Shown here piece after piece: positions 1 to 7,101 of a stretch of 29,584 nt of DNA. The position numbers were made by a program, and so were the translations under genes. Below the pieces are notes generated by a model, which was not told where the DNA came from, did no database searches, and saw only the letters and a program-made list of their open reading frames with translations. The stretch's first letter is position 1, and each line of letters starts with the position of its first letter. The stretch lies in assembly GCA_934512155.1 (NCBI GenBank), contig CAKSWS010000016.1:1-29584 (forward strand), read 5' to 3'. The DNA comes from an uncultured Eubacterium sp. Lineage in GTDB: Bacteria > Bacillota > Clostridia > Oscillospirales > Acutalibacteraceae.

Positions 1-250
1 ACTTATCGGCATATTCGGAAAGTTGTCGTCTATGTCTCAAGCTGTAGGTTCTGCAGGAGAATACATTAAAATAATGGTAAAAGTTTTAGGGATTACTCTT
101 ATATCGCAATTTACTGCTGATTTATGCAGGGATGCAGGTGAAAATTCTCTTGCAAATCAAACGGAAACTGCCACAAAAATTGTTATTGTTGCAATGGTAA
201 TGCCTTTGTTTGAAACTGTTTTGAATATTGTAACGGGACTTTTGAAATGA
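1..250 (+). CDS. spoIIIAD: Stage III sporulation protein AD (3' part only)
   Basis: The reading frame is open from the left edge (first whole codon at base 2), so the N-terminus lies outside the window. About 82 residues remain. They contain two hydrophobic stretches separated by a polar loop with the sequence FTADLCRDAGENSLA, which matches the SpoIIIAD/SpoIIIAC membrane protein family. SpoIIIAD is a small polytopic membrane protein of the spoIIIA operon, made in the mother cell and needed for the channel joining mother cell and forespore. The stop overlaps the start of the next gene (ATGA at 247-250), consistent with an operon. The identity rests on the conserved loop together with the AE-AF-AG-AH genes that follow. 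Confidence 0.9.
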   Translation, partial: LIGIFGKLSSMSQAVGSAGEYIKIMVKVLGITLISQFTADLCRDAGENSLANQTETATKIVIVAMVMPLFETVLNIVTGLLK

Positions 251-1392
251 AAAAATTTTTAAAATACTTGTCGTTGTTTTTGTGCTTATGCTTTTCTACT
301 ATTTCACCATTCACCGTTTTTGGTGAAGAAATTACAAACAAAAATGAATACGATTCTGTTTTATCAAACTATGATTTGTCTTCATTTGAATATTTGAATG
401 AAGAAACATATGATTTTTTAAATGAAGCGGGTTTTCTTGAATTTAATTATGAAAAACTTATAAATATTTCTTTCTCAGACTTTAAAAGTATTTTGACAGA
501 TTCTGTAAAAAAATCAGTTAAAACGCCTTTTCAATCAACATTGATTATTTTAGTTTTTATTATTTTATCCGCACTTTTTAATAATTTAAAATCAAGTGTT
601 AATGATAATGAATCATCAAGTCTTTACTCAACAGTCAGTGCACTTGTTATATCAATAATATTATGTTCCGAATTAAAAAATACAGTTGCAGTTGCATGTA
701 CTTCCATATCGGTTTGCTCTGACTTTATGTATGCGTTTGCTCCTGCTTTTTGTGTAATTGCAGCGTGTTCGGGCAACGCAGTATCTTCGGTATCAACAAA
801 CGCTATGCTCTTGTTTTTGGCACAAGTATTAAATTATATATCAGCCAATATTTTTATACCGCTTTCAAATGCTTTTTTGGCATTGGGAATATGTTCCGGA
901 ATACGAAGCGAATTAAATTTAAACGGAATAATTTCAATGTTAAAAAAATACATAACAACGGCTATTTCGGTTTGTTCGGCAGCATTTGTGTCAGTGCTTT
1001 CAATTAAAACAGCAGTTGCTTCCAGGGCAGATGCTTTGGGGCTTCGTTCTGTAAGATTTGCTATAAATTCGGTTGTTCCGGTTATTGGAAGTGCAATAAG
1101 TGAGGGCTTGCTTTCGATTCAATCTTATTCTTCCTTAATTAAATCGGGTGTCGGTATAGTCGGTATTATTGCTGTTGGATTGGTTTTTTTACCATCAATT
1201 ATTCAGGTAGCTTTTTGGCGATTTTTTTTGAATTTCTCAGCAGTTATTGCAGAAACATTTTGTGATAAATCTGTTTCTTCAGTTATAAATGCTTTTTGTG
1301 ATGCATTGCTTATTATGAATGTTATCTTGATTTTGTCGATGGTTACAACAATAATTTCATTAGGAATTTTAGTTGCAACAAAAGGTAGTTAA
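247..1392 (+). CDS. spoIIIAE: Stage III sporulation protein AE, polytopic membrane protein
   Basis: This is a 381-residue protein with a cleavable-looking signal peptide (residues 1 to about 26, charged MKK start, hydrophobic core, then VFGEE). A polar region to about residue 92 follows, then several hydrophobic segments at roughly 97-113, 127-141, 162-180, 185-216, 236-255, 303-328 and 354-378. This layout and its position between AD and AF fit SpoIIIAE, an integral membrane component of the SpoIIIA-SpoIIQ channel required for sigma-G activity and forespore integrity. The length is close to that of characterised SpoIIIAE (about 400). The start overlaps the spoIIIAD stop by four bases. In other endospore formers the operon is driven by a sigma-E promoter upstream of spoIIIAA, outside this window. 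Confidence 0.92.
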   Translation: MKKFLKYLSLFLCLCFSTISPFTVFGEEITNKNEYDSVLSNYDLSSFEYLNEETYDFLNEAGFLEFNYEKLINISFSDFKSILTDSVKKSVKTPFQSTLIILVFIILSALFNNLKSSVNDNESSSLYSTVSALVISIILCSELKNTVAVACTSISVCSDFMYAFAPAFCVIAACSGNAVSSVSTNAMLLFLAQVLNYISANIFIPLSNAFLALGICSGIRSELNLNGIISMLKKYITTAISVCSAAFVSVLSIKTAVASRADALGLRSVRFAINSVVPVIGSAISEGLLSIQSYSSLIKSGVGIVGIIAVGLVFLPSIIQVAFWRFFLNFSAVIAETFCDKSVSSVINAFCDALLIMNVILILSMVTTIISLGILVATKGS

Positions 1393-1393
1393 A

Positions 1394-1834
1394 ATGGATT
1401 TTATTAAAAATTGGATTTTTTCAGTATGTGTAACACTTATACTATCTGTAATATTTTCTGCGTTTACTCCCAAGGGTAATGTAGGTAAATTTTATAAAAT
1501 TATAATATCTTTGTTTATTTTTGTTTCATTTATTTATCCGTTAACGGATTATGAGTTTAAAAATTTAAGTGTCGAATTTCCGGCCGCTTCAAGTGTTTAT
1601 ATAAATGAGCTGAATAATTCAAATAAAAACAACATAGAATTACTGATAAAAACAAAATTGCAGGAACAAAACATTAACGCCAATGTTAGTGTTGAATGCA
1701 GTGTGAACAGTGAAGAAACGGAAATAGAAAAAATTAGTATTTATGTACCTGATGGCAGTAATGCAGAGGAAATTAAAGATTTTGTTTATAAGGAATTAGG
1801 GTTGGTAGCAGATGTTAAATGTTTGGGAGAGTAA
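1394..1834 (+). CDS. spoIIIAF: Stage III sporulation protein AF
   Basis: I chose the ATG at 1394 because AAAGG at 1381-1385 lies at a suitable distance upstream. An upstream TTG at 1373 would overlap spoIIIAE and has no clear ribosome site. The 146-residue product has two N-terminal hydrophobic segments (about residues 6-24 and 35-51), then a soluble, charged domain of about 90 residues. This is the organisation of SpoIIIAF, a membrane protein of the SpoIIIA complex whose soluble domain resembles the ring-building fold of secretion systems. The C-terminal pattern, including VSVECSVN and the EEIKDFVYKELG helix, fits the family. It lies two bases after spoIIIAE and one base before spoIIIAG. Confidence 0.88.
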   Translation: MDFIKNWIFSVCVTLILSVIFSAFTPKGNVGKFYKIIISLFIFVSFIYPLTDYEFKNLSVEFPAASSVYINELNNSNKNNIELLIKTKLQEQNINANVSVECSVNSEETEIEKISIYVPDGSNAEEIKDFVYKELGLVADVKCLGE

Positions 1835-1835
1835 G

Positions 1836-2357
1836 TTGAAAAAAATTTTTACCGATTTTACTCAATCAAAAAACAAAAATAAAATAATAATAGCCGTTGG
1901 ATTTGTCGGAATATTGTTGATTTTACTGTCGGAAGTTAATTTTTCGGAAAATTCAAATAAGGATAAACTTAAGTATAACGAAACAGATTATAATGCTTAT
2001 GTTGAGTCATTAAACGTTCAATTAACAGATATAATTTCAAGCATTGACGGTGTTGGTGAATGTAAGGTCATGATTACTCTGCGTAATACAAGTGAAAGTG
2101 TTTATGCAAAAAATACCGATTCCTCATCAAGTGAAAATTCTAAATCGGAAAGTGATGAATATGTAATATATGACGGCAACGACGGTGATACGCCGCTGCT
2201 TTTAAAAGAAAAATTTCCTAATGTTGAGGGTGTTGCAGTGGTTTGCAGTGGAGGAGATAATACTGCAGTTAAGGAAAAAGTTATTAAATGCGTTTCAGCG
2301 CTTTTTAATATTTCATCAAACAGAATTTCTGTTTCAAAATTAAGTTCCGAAGGGTGA
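1836..2357 (+). CDS. spoIIIAG: Stage III sporulation protein AG
   Basis: The protein has a short basic N-terminus (KKIFTDF), one transmembrane segment at about residues 16-32, and a soluble domain containing GVGECKVMITL and VEGVAVVCSGG. These are typical of SpoIIIAG, which forms a large oligomeric ring in the intermembrane space between mother cell and forespore. The likely start is TTG at 1836: GGGAG at 1825-1829 sits six bases upstream, and the protein then begins directly with the basic pre-membrane segment. An in-frame ATG at 1812 would add eight residues and overlap spoIIIAF by 23 bases with a poorer ribosome site; it cannot be excluded. Length from the TTG is 173 residues. Confidence 0.88.
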   Translation: MKKIFTDFTQSKNKNKIIIAVGFVGILLILLSEVNFSENSNKDKLKYNETDYNAYVESLNVQLTDIISSIDGVGECKVMITLRNTSESVYAKNTDSSSSENSKSESDEYVIYDGNDGDTPLLLKEKFPNVEGVAVVCSGGDNTAVKEKVIKCVSALFNISSNRISVSKLSSEG

Positions 2358-2362
2358 TATTT

Positions 2363-2995
2363 ATGGATGAAAATAAAGAAAAAAACGAATTAGTGGCATT
2401 GGGTGAAAAGAAAAAAGTAAAAGGGTTGTTAACCGAGGATGAATTGAAAAAAAGAAAACGCAGAAAAACAAAAACTGCAATTTCTGTGTTTGTTCTTCTG
2501 CTTGCTGTGGGTATCGGCGGCAATTGGTATTGGGAAAACAGCGATATATCATCAAAAATCAGTTCAATTTCCACTTCAAATAAAACACTTGGTGAAGCAA
2601 CATATGTTGATGCAACTACCCAGGTTAATGCTACTGATGAAAACGATTATTTTTCATCGGCACGTGTTGACCGTCAAAAAGCAAGGGATGAAGCTCTTGA
2701 AGAATTGCAGGCTGTTGTTGATTCTTCAGAAGAAGGTGATGAAGCCGGAAAAACCGCTGCCGAAAGTATTTCAAAAATGTCATCATACATTGAAATAGAA
2801 AATAAAATTGAAACGCTTGTTCAGGCAAAAGGAGTAAATAATTGCCTTGCGGTTGTTGATACTGAAGGTACAAGAGTTGATGTTATAGTTGACAGTGAAG
2901 AATTGACAGATGAATTGATTTTACAAATAAAAGAAATTGCCACAACGCAGTTGGGATGCGGATTTGAAAATGTTACAATAATACAGTCAAAATAA
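2363..2995 (+). CDS. spoIIIAH: Stage III sporulation protein AH
   Basis: The ATG at 2363 is preceded by GAAGGG at 2349-2354, so I prefer it to the in-frame GTG at 2354. The 210-residue product has a long charged cytoplasmic N-terminus (about 37 residues, rich in Lys/Glu), one transmembrane helix at about 38-56, and a C-terminal soluble domain. That domain contains ARVDRQKARDEALEELQ and ends in a region resembling the YscJ/FliF ring-building fold. This is the mother-cell SpoIIIAH protein, which in Bacillus binds forespore SpoIIQ across the septum. The cytoplasmic tail is longer than in Bacillus subtilis, as in several Clostridia. It is the last gene of the spoIIIA operon, and no terminator is visible after it. 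Confidence 0.92.
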   Translation: MDENKEKNELVALGEKKKVKGLLTEDELKKRKRRKTKTAISVFVLLLAVGIGGNWYWENSDISSKISSISTSNKTLGEATYVDATTQVNATDENDYFSSARVDRQKARDEALEELQAVVDSSEEGDEAGKTAAESISKMSSYIEIENKIETLVQAKGVNNCLAVVDTEGTRVDVIVDSEELTDELILQIKEIATTQLGCGFENVTIIQSK

Positions 2996-2997
2996 AC

Positions 2998-3026
2998 TTG
3001 TATATTTAATTATTTTATGTTAAAAT
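2998..3026 (+). promoter_or_regulatory. Probable sigma-A promoter with extended -10, upstream of asp23
   Basis: TTGTAT at 2998-3003 and TAAAAT at 3021-3026 are separated by 17 bases. A TGT at 3018-3020 gives an extended -10. The expected start of transcription is about 3033, followed by AAAGGAG (3036-3042) and the ATG at 3051. This very short leader lies just inside the predicted start, so the exact +1 matters. It is predicted from sequence alone. Confidence 0.65.
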
Positions 3027-3050
3027 ACAAAAAGCAAAGGAGTTTTAAAT

Positions 3051-3443
3051 ATGGAAATTTCAAATCACACTGCAAAAGGCAGTCTTGTAATATCCGAAGA
3101 AGCAATTTCTTCAATCGTAACCAATGCCGCTAAAGATGTGGACGGCGTTACAGGATTTTCAAATAAACCCGCAGATGTTGTTTCAACAATTAAAAACGGC
3201 AGTTTGAAAGTTATGAGTCCTGTAAGAGTTGTTCAAGACGGGGACGCATTAAAAGTTTTTGTTTACATTAACATTGAAGCGGGTGCTAAAATTCAGCCCG
3301 TTGCAGAAAAAGTTCAGAAAGTTGTTAAAGAATCTGTTCAAAATATGACAGGTAAATATGTTTCAAAAGTTAATGTTATTATTGCCTCAGTTGAAAATGT
3401 AGAGCCTGAGAACTCTGTTGAACCTTGTGAAAGTGAAGAGTGA
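3051..3443 (+). CDS. Asp23/Gls24 family envelope stress response protein
   Basis: This 130-residue protein matches the Asp23/Gls24 family (DUF322). An N-terminal GSLVISEEAISSIVTNAAKD is followed by a VDGVTGFSN turn, a central beta segment, and the VQKVVKESVQNMTG helix leading to VSKVNVIIASV. Family members associate with the cell envelope in some Firmicutes, where they are linked to alkaline or envelope stress, but their molecular role is unclear. A gene of this family between spoIIIAH and nusB is a common Clostridial arrangement. The gene has a strong ribosome site (AAAGGAG, eight bases upstream), its own promoter and a terminator, so it can be a monocistronic unit. The C-terminus is acidic (many Glu). 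Confidence 0.9.
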   Translation: MEISNHTAKGSLVISEEAISSIVTNAAKDVDGVTGFSNKPADVVSTIKNGSLKVMSPVRVVQDGDALKVFVYINIEAGAKIQPVAEKVQKVVKESVQNMTGKYVSKVNVIIASVENVEPENSVEPCESEE

Positions 3444-3452
3444 TTATTAATT

Positions 3453-3492
3453 CGGCTGAAAGTATATTGTTTATTTTCAGCCGTGTTTTTTT
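3453..3492 (+). terminator. Intrinsic terminator between asp23 and nusB
   Basis: A perfect nine-base-pair stem, CGGCTGAAA (3453-3461) with TTTCAGCCG (3475-3483), has a 13-base loop. It is followed by TG and seven T residues (3486-3492). The T-tract runs straight into the GGAGG ribosome site of nusB (3493-3497). Confidence 0.85.
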
Positions 3493-3501
3493 GGAGGATA
3501 T

Positions 3502-3894
3502 ATGAATCGCAGCGAAATGAGAGAACAGGCTTTTGTTCTTATTTATGAAAGTGAGTTTTTTAAGGACAAGCCGTTAGAAGAGTTGGAAGAAATTTACAGT
3601 GAAAATATTGCGCCTCTTTCCGCTTACGGTAAAGAACTTTTTAACGGAACGATTTCTTTAAAAAATGATATTGACGCAAAAATTGAGCCATTGTCAAAAG
3701 GTTGGAAAATAAACAGAATTTCTAAAGTAAATCTTTCAATTTTACGTCTTGCAATTTTTGAACTTGATAATATGAATGACGTGCCGGAAAATGTTGTAAT
3801 TAACGAAGCTGTTGAACTTGCAAAAAAGTATTCAGGCAAGGAGGATTCGGCATTCGTTAACGGCATTTTAGGCAGTTATTCAAGGAGTAAGTAA
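3502..3894 (+). CDS. nusB: Transcription antitermination factor NusB
   Basis: This is a 130-residue all-helical protein with the NusB signature: the N-terminal MREQAFVLIYE helix, then INRISKVNLSILRLAIFEL, and the C-terminal INEAVELAKKY with a closing AFVNGIL. NusB, together with NusE (S10), binds boxA RNA and supports rRNA antitermination. The ribosome site GGAGG (3493-3497) is only four bases from the ATG and abuts the upstream terminator's T-tract. The gene therefore has no promoter of its own after the terminator and must be transcribed by read-through. The stop overlaps the next start (TAATG), which begins the long coupled operon ending at tyrS. Confidence 0.95.
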   Translation: MNRSEMREQAFVLIYESEFFKDKPLEELEEIYSENIAPLSAYGKELFNGTISLKNDIDAKIEPLSKGWKINRISKVNLSILRLAIFELDNMNDVPENVVINEAVELAKKYSGKEDSAFVNGILGSYSRSK

Positions 3895-4811
3895 TGTTTG
3901 TAGGTTTTGATACAAGTAATTATACTACTTCAGTTGCTGTTTTTGACGGAGAAAAAATAATTCAACGTAAAAAGTTGCTTACAGTTAGGCACGGTGAAAA
4001 AGGTCTTCGCCAAAGTGAAGCGGTTTTTCAACATACTGTAAATTTACCTCAGCTTATTTCTTCGTTGAATTTGGGTGAAATTAAAGTTAATGCCGTTGCC
4101 GTCAGCAATAAACCAAGAAATGTTAACGGAAGTTATATGCCATGCTTTCTTGTTGGTGAATGTAATGCAATTTCAGTAGCGGAATTTTCTAATGCACCTG
4201 TTTATAAAACATCTCATCAGGTTGGCCATATTTTGGCGGCACTTTACAGTGCAGATAAAATGGAGTTAATTAACAGTCCGTTTATTGCTTTTCATTTATC
4301 CGGCGGAACTACTGAAGCACTTCTTGTTACTCCTGATAAAAATGAAATAATAAAGGCGCAAGTTATTTCCGAAAGCCTTGACCTTAAAGCAGGACAAGCT
4401 ATTGACAGAACCGGTGTTATGTTGGGACTTGATTTTCCATGTGGAAAAGAAATAGACGAGTTATCTAAGCAAAGTGACGAAAAATATAGTTTTAAACCGT
4501 CGTTTAAAGGAATAAATTGTTCGTTATCCGGAGTAGAAAATAAAGTAAAAAAAATGATTGAAAACGGCGAAAATCAATATGATGTTTCAAAGTTTGTTCT
4601 TCATTGTATAACACAGACAATAGATAAAATGTTAAAATTGATAATAGAAAAATACGGCAATATGCCTGTTGTCTTTTCCGGCGGCGTTTCAAGTAACTCG
4701 TATTTACGCAATTACTTTACCGAAAGAAGTAACGTTTATTTTGCAGCACCGGAATTCAGTTGCGATAATGCAGCGGGTGTTGCCGTTTATGGATATTTGA
4801 AGTCGTTATGA
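3894..4811 (+). CDS. Kae1/TsaD-like (peptidase M22 fold) paralog
   Basis: This 305-residue protein has the ASKHA-type TsaD/Kae1/YgjD fold (PF00814). It has a nucleotide-binding start FVGFDTSNYTTSVAVF, a metal-binding HxxxH pair (H108, H112), SGGTT (136-140), the phosphate loop FSGGVSSNSYL (261-271), and CDNAAG with the metal ligand D291. True bacterial TsaD (tRNA t6A synthesis) is about 340 residues and has ETSCDET and SGGHT where this has DTSNYTTS and SGGTT. It also differs in the HGEKGLRQSEAVFQH segment. I therefore call it a divergent, shorter paralog; the canonical tsaD should lie elsewhere in the genome. AAGGAG lies six bases before the start, and the gene overlaps nusB by one base and xseA by four. 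Its function is not established. Confidence 0.85.
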   Translation: MFVGFDTSNYTTSVAVFDGEKIIQRKKLLTVRHGEKGLRQSEAVFQHTVNLPQLISSLNLGEIKVNAVAVSNKPRNVNGSYMPCFLVGECNAISVAEFSNAPVYKTSHQVGHILAALYSADKMELINSPFIAFHLSGGTTEALLVTPDKNEIIKAQVISESLDLKAGQAIDRTGVMLGLDFPCGKEIDELSKQSDEKYSFKPSFKGINCSLSGVENKVKKMIENGENQYDVSKFVLHCITQTIDKMLKLIIEKYGNMPVVFSGGVSSNSYLRNYFTERSNVYFAAPEFSCDNAAGVAVYGYLKSL

Positions 4812-6010
4812 ATGTAATCAATGTATCACAGCTAAATATGTATATTAAGGCAATATTCGATGAGAATGTGCCTTTGAATAATCTTTATGTAAGCGGAGAG
4901 ATTTCTAATTTTACCCACTACTATCGTTCCGGGCATATGTATTTTACGCTTAAAGACGATAAGGCACAGTTAAAAGCCGTAATGTTTTCATCTTATGCCC
5001 AAAGACTCAAGTTCAATCCGGAAAACGGAATGAAAGTGATTTGCAGGGGCAGGGTTTCTGTTTATGAAAAAAGCGGTGAATATCAATTATATGTTGATGA
5101 TATGCAGCCTGACGGATTAGGTGCATTAAATCTTGCCTTTAAACAGTTAAAAGATAAATTGTTTAATGAGGGCGTTTGCAGTGAAGAAATAAAAAAGCCA
5201 TTACCTTTATATCCTAAAAAGATCGGCGTTGCTACATCAAATATAGGTGCGGCAGTTGAGGATATTAAGAATATTACTGCACGCCGTTATCCGTTGGCAG
5301 AGCTTGTTATAGTTCCAACAACAGTACAGGGCGAATCAGCAAGTAATGATATAGTTAAATCAATAGAATTGCTTGATAAAATGCCCGATGTAGATGTAAT
5401 TATAGTAGGCAGAGGCGGCGGTTCGGCAGAAGATTTGTGGGCATTTAACACTGAAGAGGTTGCCCGTGCCGTTATTGCGTGCAAAACACCTGTTGTTTCT
5501 GCCGTAGGTCATGAAACGGATTTTACCATTTGTGATTATGTGGCAGATTTAAGGGCGCCTACACCAAGTGCCGCAGCAGAGCTTGTTTGTCCCGATATTT
5601 CGGTTCTTACAAGTAATATGAAGATTATGTCTGATAAGATCAATACATTAATTAACAATCGTGTAAATGACGAAATGCAGAGAGTGGACGAACTGTCAAA
5701 TTCAAATGTTTTATCAGATTTCAGCGAATTGATTGGTATGTATGAGGATAATTTACTTGTTCTTTCCCAGCGTGTTAATGATGCATTTCAGTATAGTATT
5801 GAAAGTTTTGAAAACAATTTTTCCTTGTTAATAGGTAAACTGGACGTTTTAAGTCCTCTTGCGGTTTTGGCACGTGGTTATTCGGTTTGTAAAAAAAATC
5901 AAAATATAGTTAAATCAGCTAACGATGTCGAAGTCGGCGATGAACTGAACATTGTTTTTGCTGACGGTAGCATTGATTGCGTTGTTTCAGAGGTAAATAT
6001 AAATGAATGA
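4808..6010 (+). CDS. xseA: Exodeoxyribonuclease VII large subunit
   Basis: This 400-residue protein starts with an OB-fold nucleic-acid-binding domain (about residues 1-100, with VSGEISNF and GHMYFTLKD). The catalytic domain follows: TSNIGAAVEDI (143-153), GRGGGSAEDLWAFN (201-214) and the AVGHETD motif (232-238), then APTPSAAAE. A coiled helical segment and a C-terminal ARGYSVCKK region with a small beta domain close the protein. XseA with multiple XseB subunits degrades single-stranded DNA to oligonucleotides in both directions. All motifs are intact and the length is normal. It overlaps the preceding gene by four bases (ATGA) and xseB by eight. Confidence 0.97.
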   Translation: MNVINVSQLNMYIKAIFDENVPLNNLYVSGEISNFTHYYRSGHMYFTLKDDKAQLKAVMFSSYAQRLKFNPENGMKVICRGRVSVYEKSGEYQLYVDDMQPDGLGALNLAFKQLKDKLFNEGVCSEEIKKPLPLYPKKIGVATSNIGAAVEDIKNITARRYPLAELVIVPTTVQGESASNDIVKSIELLDKMPDVDVIIVGRGGGSAEDLWAFNTEEVARAVIACKTPVVSAVGHETDFTICDYVADLRAPTPSAAAELVCPDISVLTSNMKIMSDKINTLINNRVNDEMQRVDELSNSNVLSDFSELIGMYEDNLLVLSQRVNDAFQYSIESFENNFSLLIGKLDVLSPLAVLARGYSVCKKNQNIVKSANDVEVGDELNIVFADGSIDCVVSEVNINE

Positions 6011-6191
6011 TAATTTAACATATGAAAATGCTGTAAAGCGTCTTGAAGAAATAGTTTTAATATTAGAAAAAAACGAAATATCTCTTGAAGAAAGTATGAA
6101 ATTGTTTGAAGAAGGTACTGCACTTTCTGTGTATTGTAATAAACTGCTTAGCGAGGCAAAGCAAAAAATTACTGAAATTAACAAGAATTAA
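6003..6191 (+). CDS. xseB: Exodeoxyribonuclease VII small subunit
   Basis: A 62-residue helical-hairpin protein with the XseB pattern TYENAVKRLEEIVLILE followed by SLEESMKLFEEG and a C-terminal amphipathic helix. It is a little shorter than most family members (about 70-80) but covers the whole conserved core. It binds the helical region of XseA. The start overlaps the end of xseA by eight bases, so translation is very likely coupled, which would help set the subunit ratio. Confidence 0.95.
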   Translation: MNDNLTYENAVKRLEEIVLILEKNEISLEESMKLFEEGTALSVYCNKLLSEAKQKITEINKN

Positions 6192-6202
6192 GGTGTTGGC
6201 AT

Positions 6203-7087
6203 ATGAATAAAGAAGATTTTAATAAAATCCTAAGCGAAGATATTGAAATGGTTGAAAGAGGCATAGTTAATTATTTGCCGAAATGCTTTGATAATCAGGA
6301 TGAAGTTGTTGAGGCAATGAAATATAGCCTTGTTAACGGGGGAAAAAGATTAAGACCCGTGCTTTGTTTGGAATTTGCAAATTCATTGGGTATTGATAAA
6401 ACTAAAGCACTTCCGTTTGCGTGTGCAATAGAATATATTCATACATACAGCCTTATTCATGATGATTTGCCTTGTATGGATGATGATGATTACAGAAGAG
6501 GAAAACCCAGTTGCCATAAGCAGTTTAGCGAAGCAACAGCTCTTCTTGCGGGTGATGCTTTGCTTACTCATGCTTTTCAAATAATTACCGAAAGTGATTT
6601 GTCAAGTGAGAAGAAAGTTGAAGCTGTTAGTTTGTTGTCTCAAAACAGCGGTATAAACGGTATGATTGGCGGTCAAGTTATAGATTTAAAATATGAACAG
6701 GAAAACCCTAATTTAAATCAAATTTTGTCGGTTCATAAATTAAAAACAGGAGCATTAATTTCTGCTGCTTGTCTTTTAGGTTGTATTGCAGGAAGTGCAA
6801 CCGATAAGCAATTTGCCGCTGCTTCAAAATATGCTTATACTTTGGGTATTGCTTTTCAAATTAAAGATGATATTTTGGATGTTGTCGGAAACAGTGAAAT
6901 ATTAGGCAAGCCTGTAGGCTCGGATTGTGAAAACGACAAAACAACATATGTAACTATTACAGGAATTGAAAAAGCACAAAATGATGTTGCCGAGTTAACT
7001 GAAAAAGCAATTAAATTACTTGATGTTTTTGATAATAATGAATTTTTGAGTGAACTTTCAAAAACTCTTGTAAACAGAAATAAATAA
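6203..7087 (+). CDS. ispA: Short-chain polyprenyl (geranyl/farnesyl) diphosphate synthase
   Basis: This 294-residue all-helical prenyltransferase has GGKRLRP (46-52, pyrophosphate binding) and the first Asp-rich motif in the bacterial form DDLPCMDDDD (87-96). It also has GMIGGQ (153-158), KTGAL (181-185) and the second Asp-rich motif KDDILD (221-226). The two-residue insertion in the first Asp-rich motif is the type I bacterial FPP/GPP synthase form. The enzyme condenses IPP with DMAPP and GPP to make FPP for undecaprenyl and quinone lipids. It follows xseB by 11 bases, with AAGGTG as ribosome site, and sits directly before dxs, pairing early and later steps of isoprenoid synthesis. Confidence 0.95.
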   Translation: MNKEDFNKILSEDIEMVERGIVNYLPKCFDNQDEVVEAMKYSLVNGGKRLRPVLCLEFANSLGIDKTKALPFACAIEYIHTYSLIHDDLPCMDDDDYRRGKPSCHKQFSEATALLAGDALLTHAFQIITESDLSSEKKVEAVSLLSQNSGINGMIGGQVIDLKYEQENPNLNQILSVHKLKTGALISAACLLGCIAGSATDKQFAAASKYAYTLGIAFQIKDDILDVVGNSEILGKPVGSDCENDKTTYVTITGIEKAQNDVAELTEKAIKLLDVFDNNEFLSELSKTLVNRNK

Positions 7088-7101
7088 TGCCGAAATAGGC
7101 A

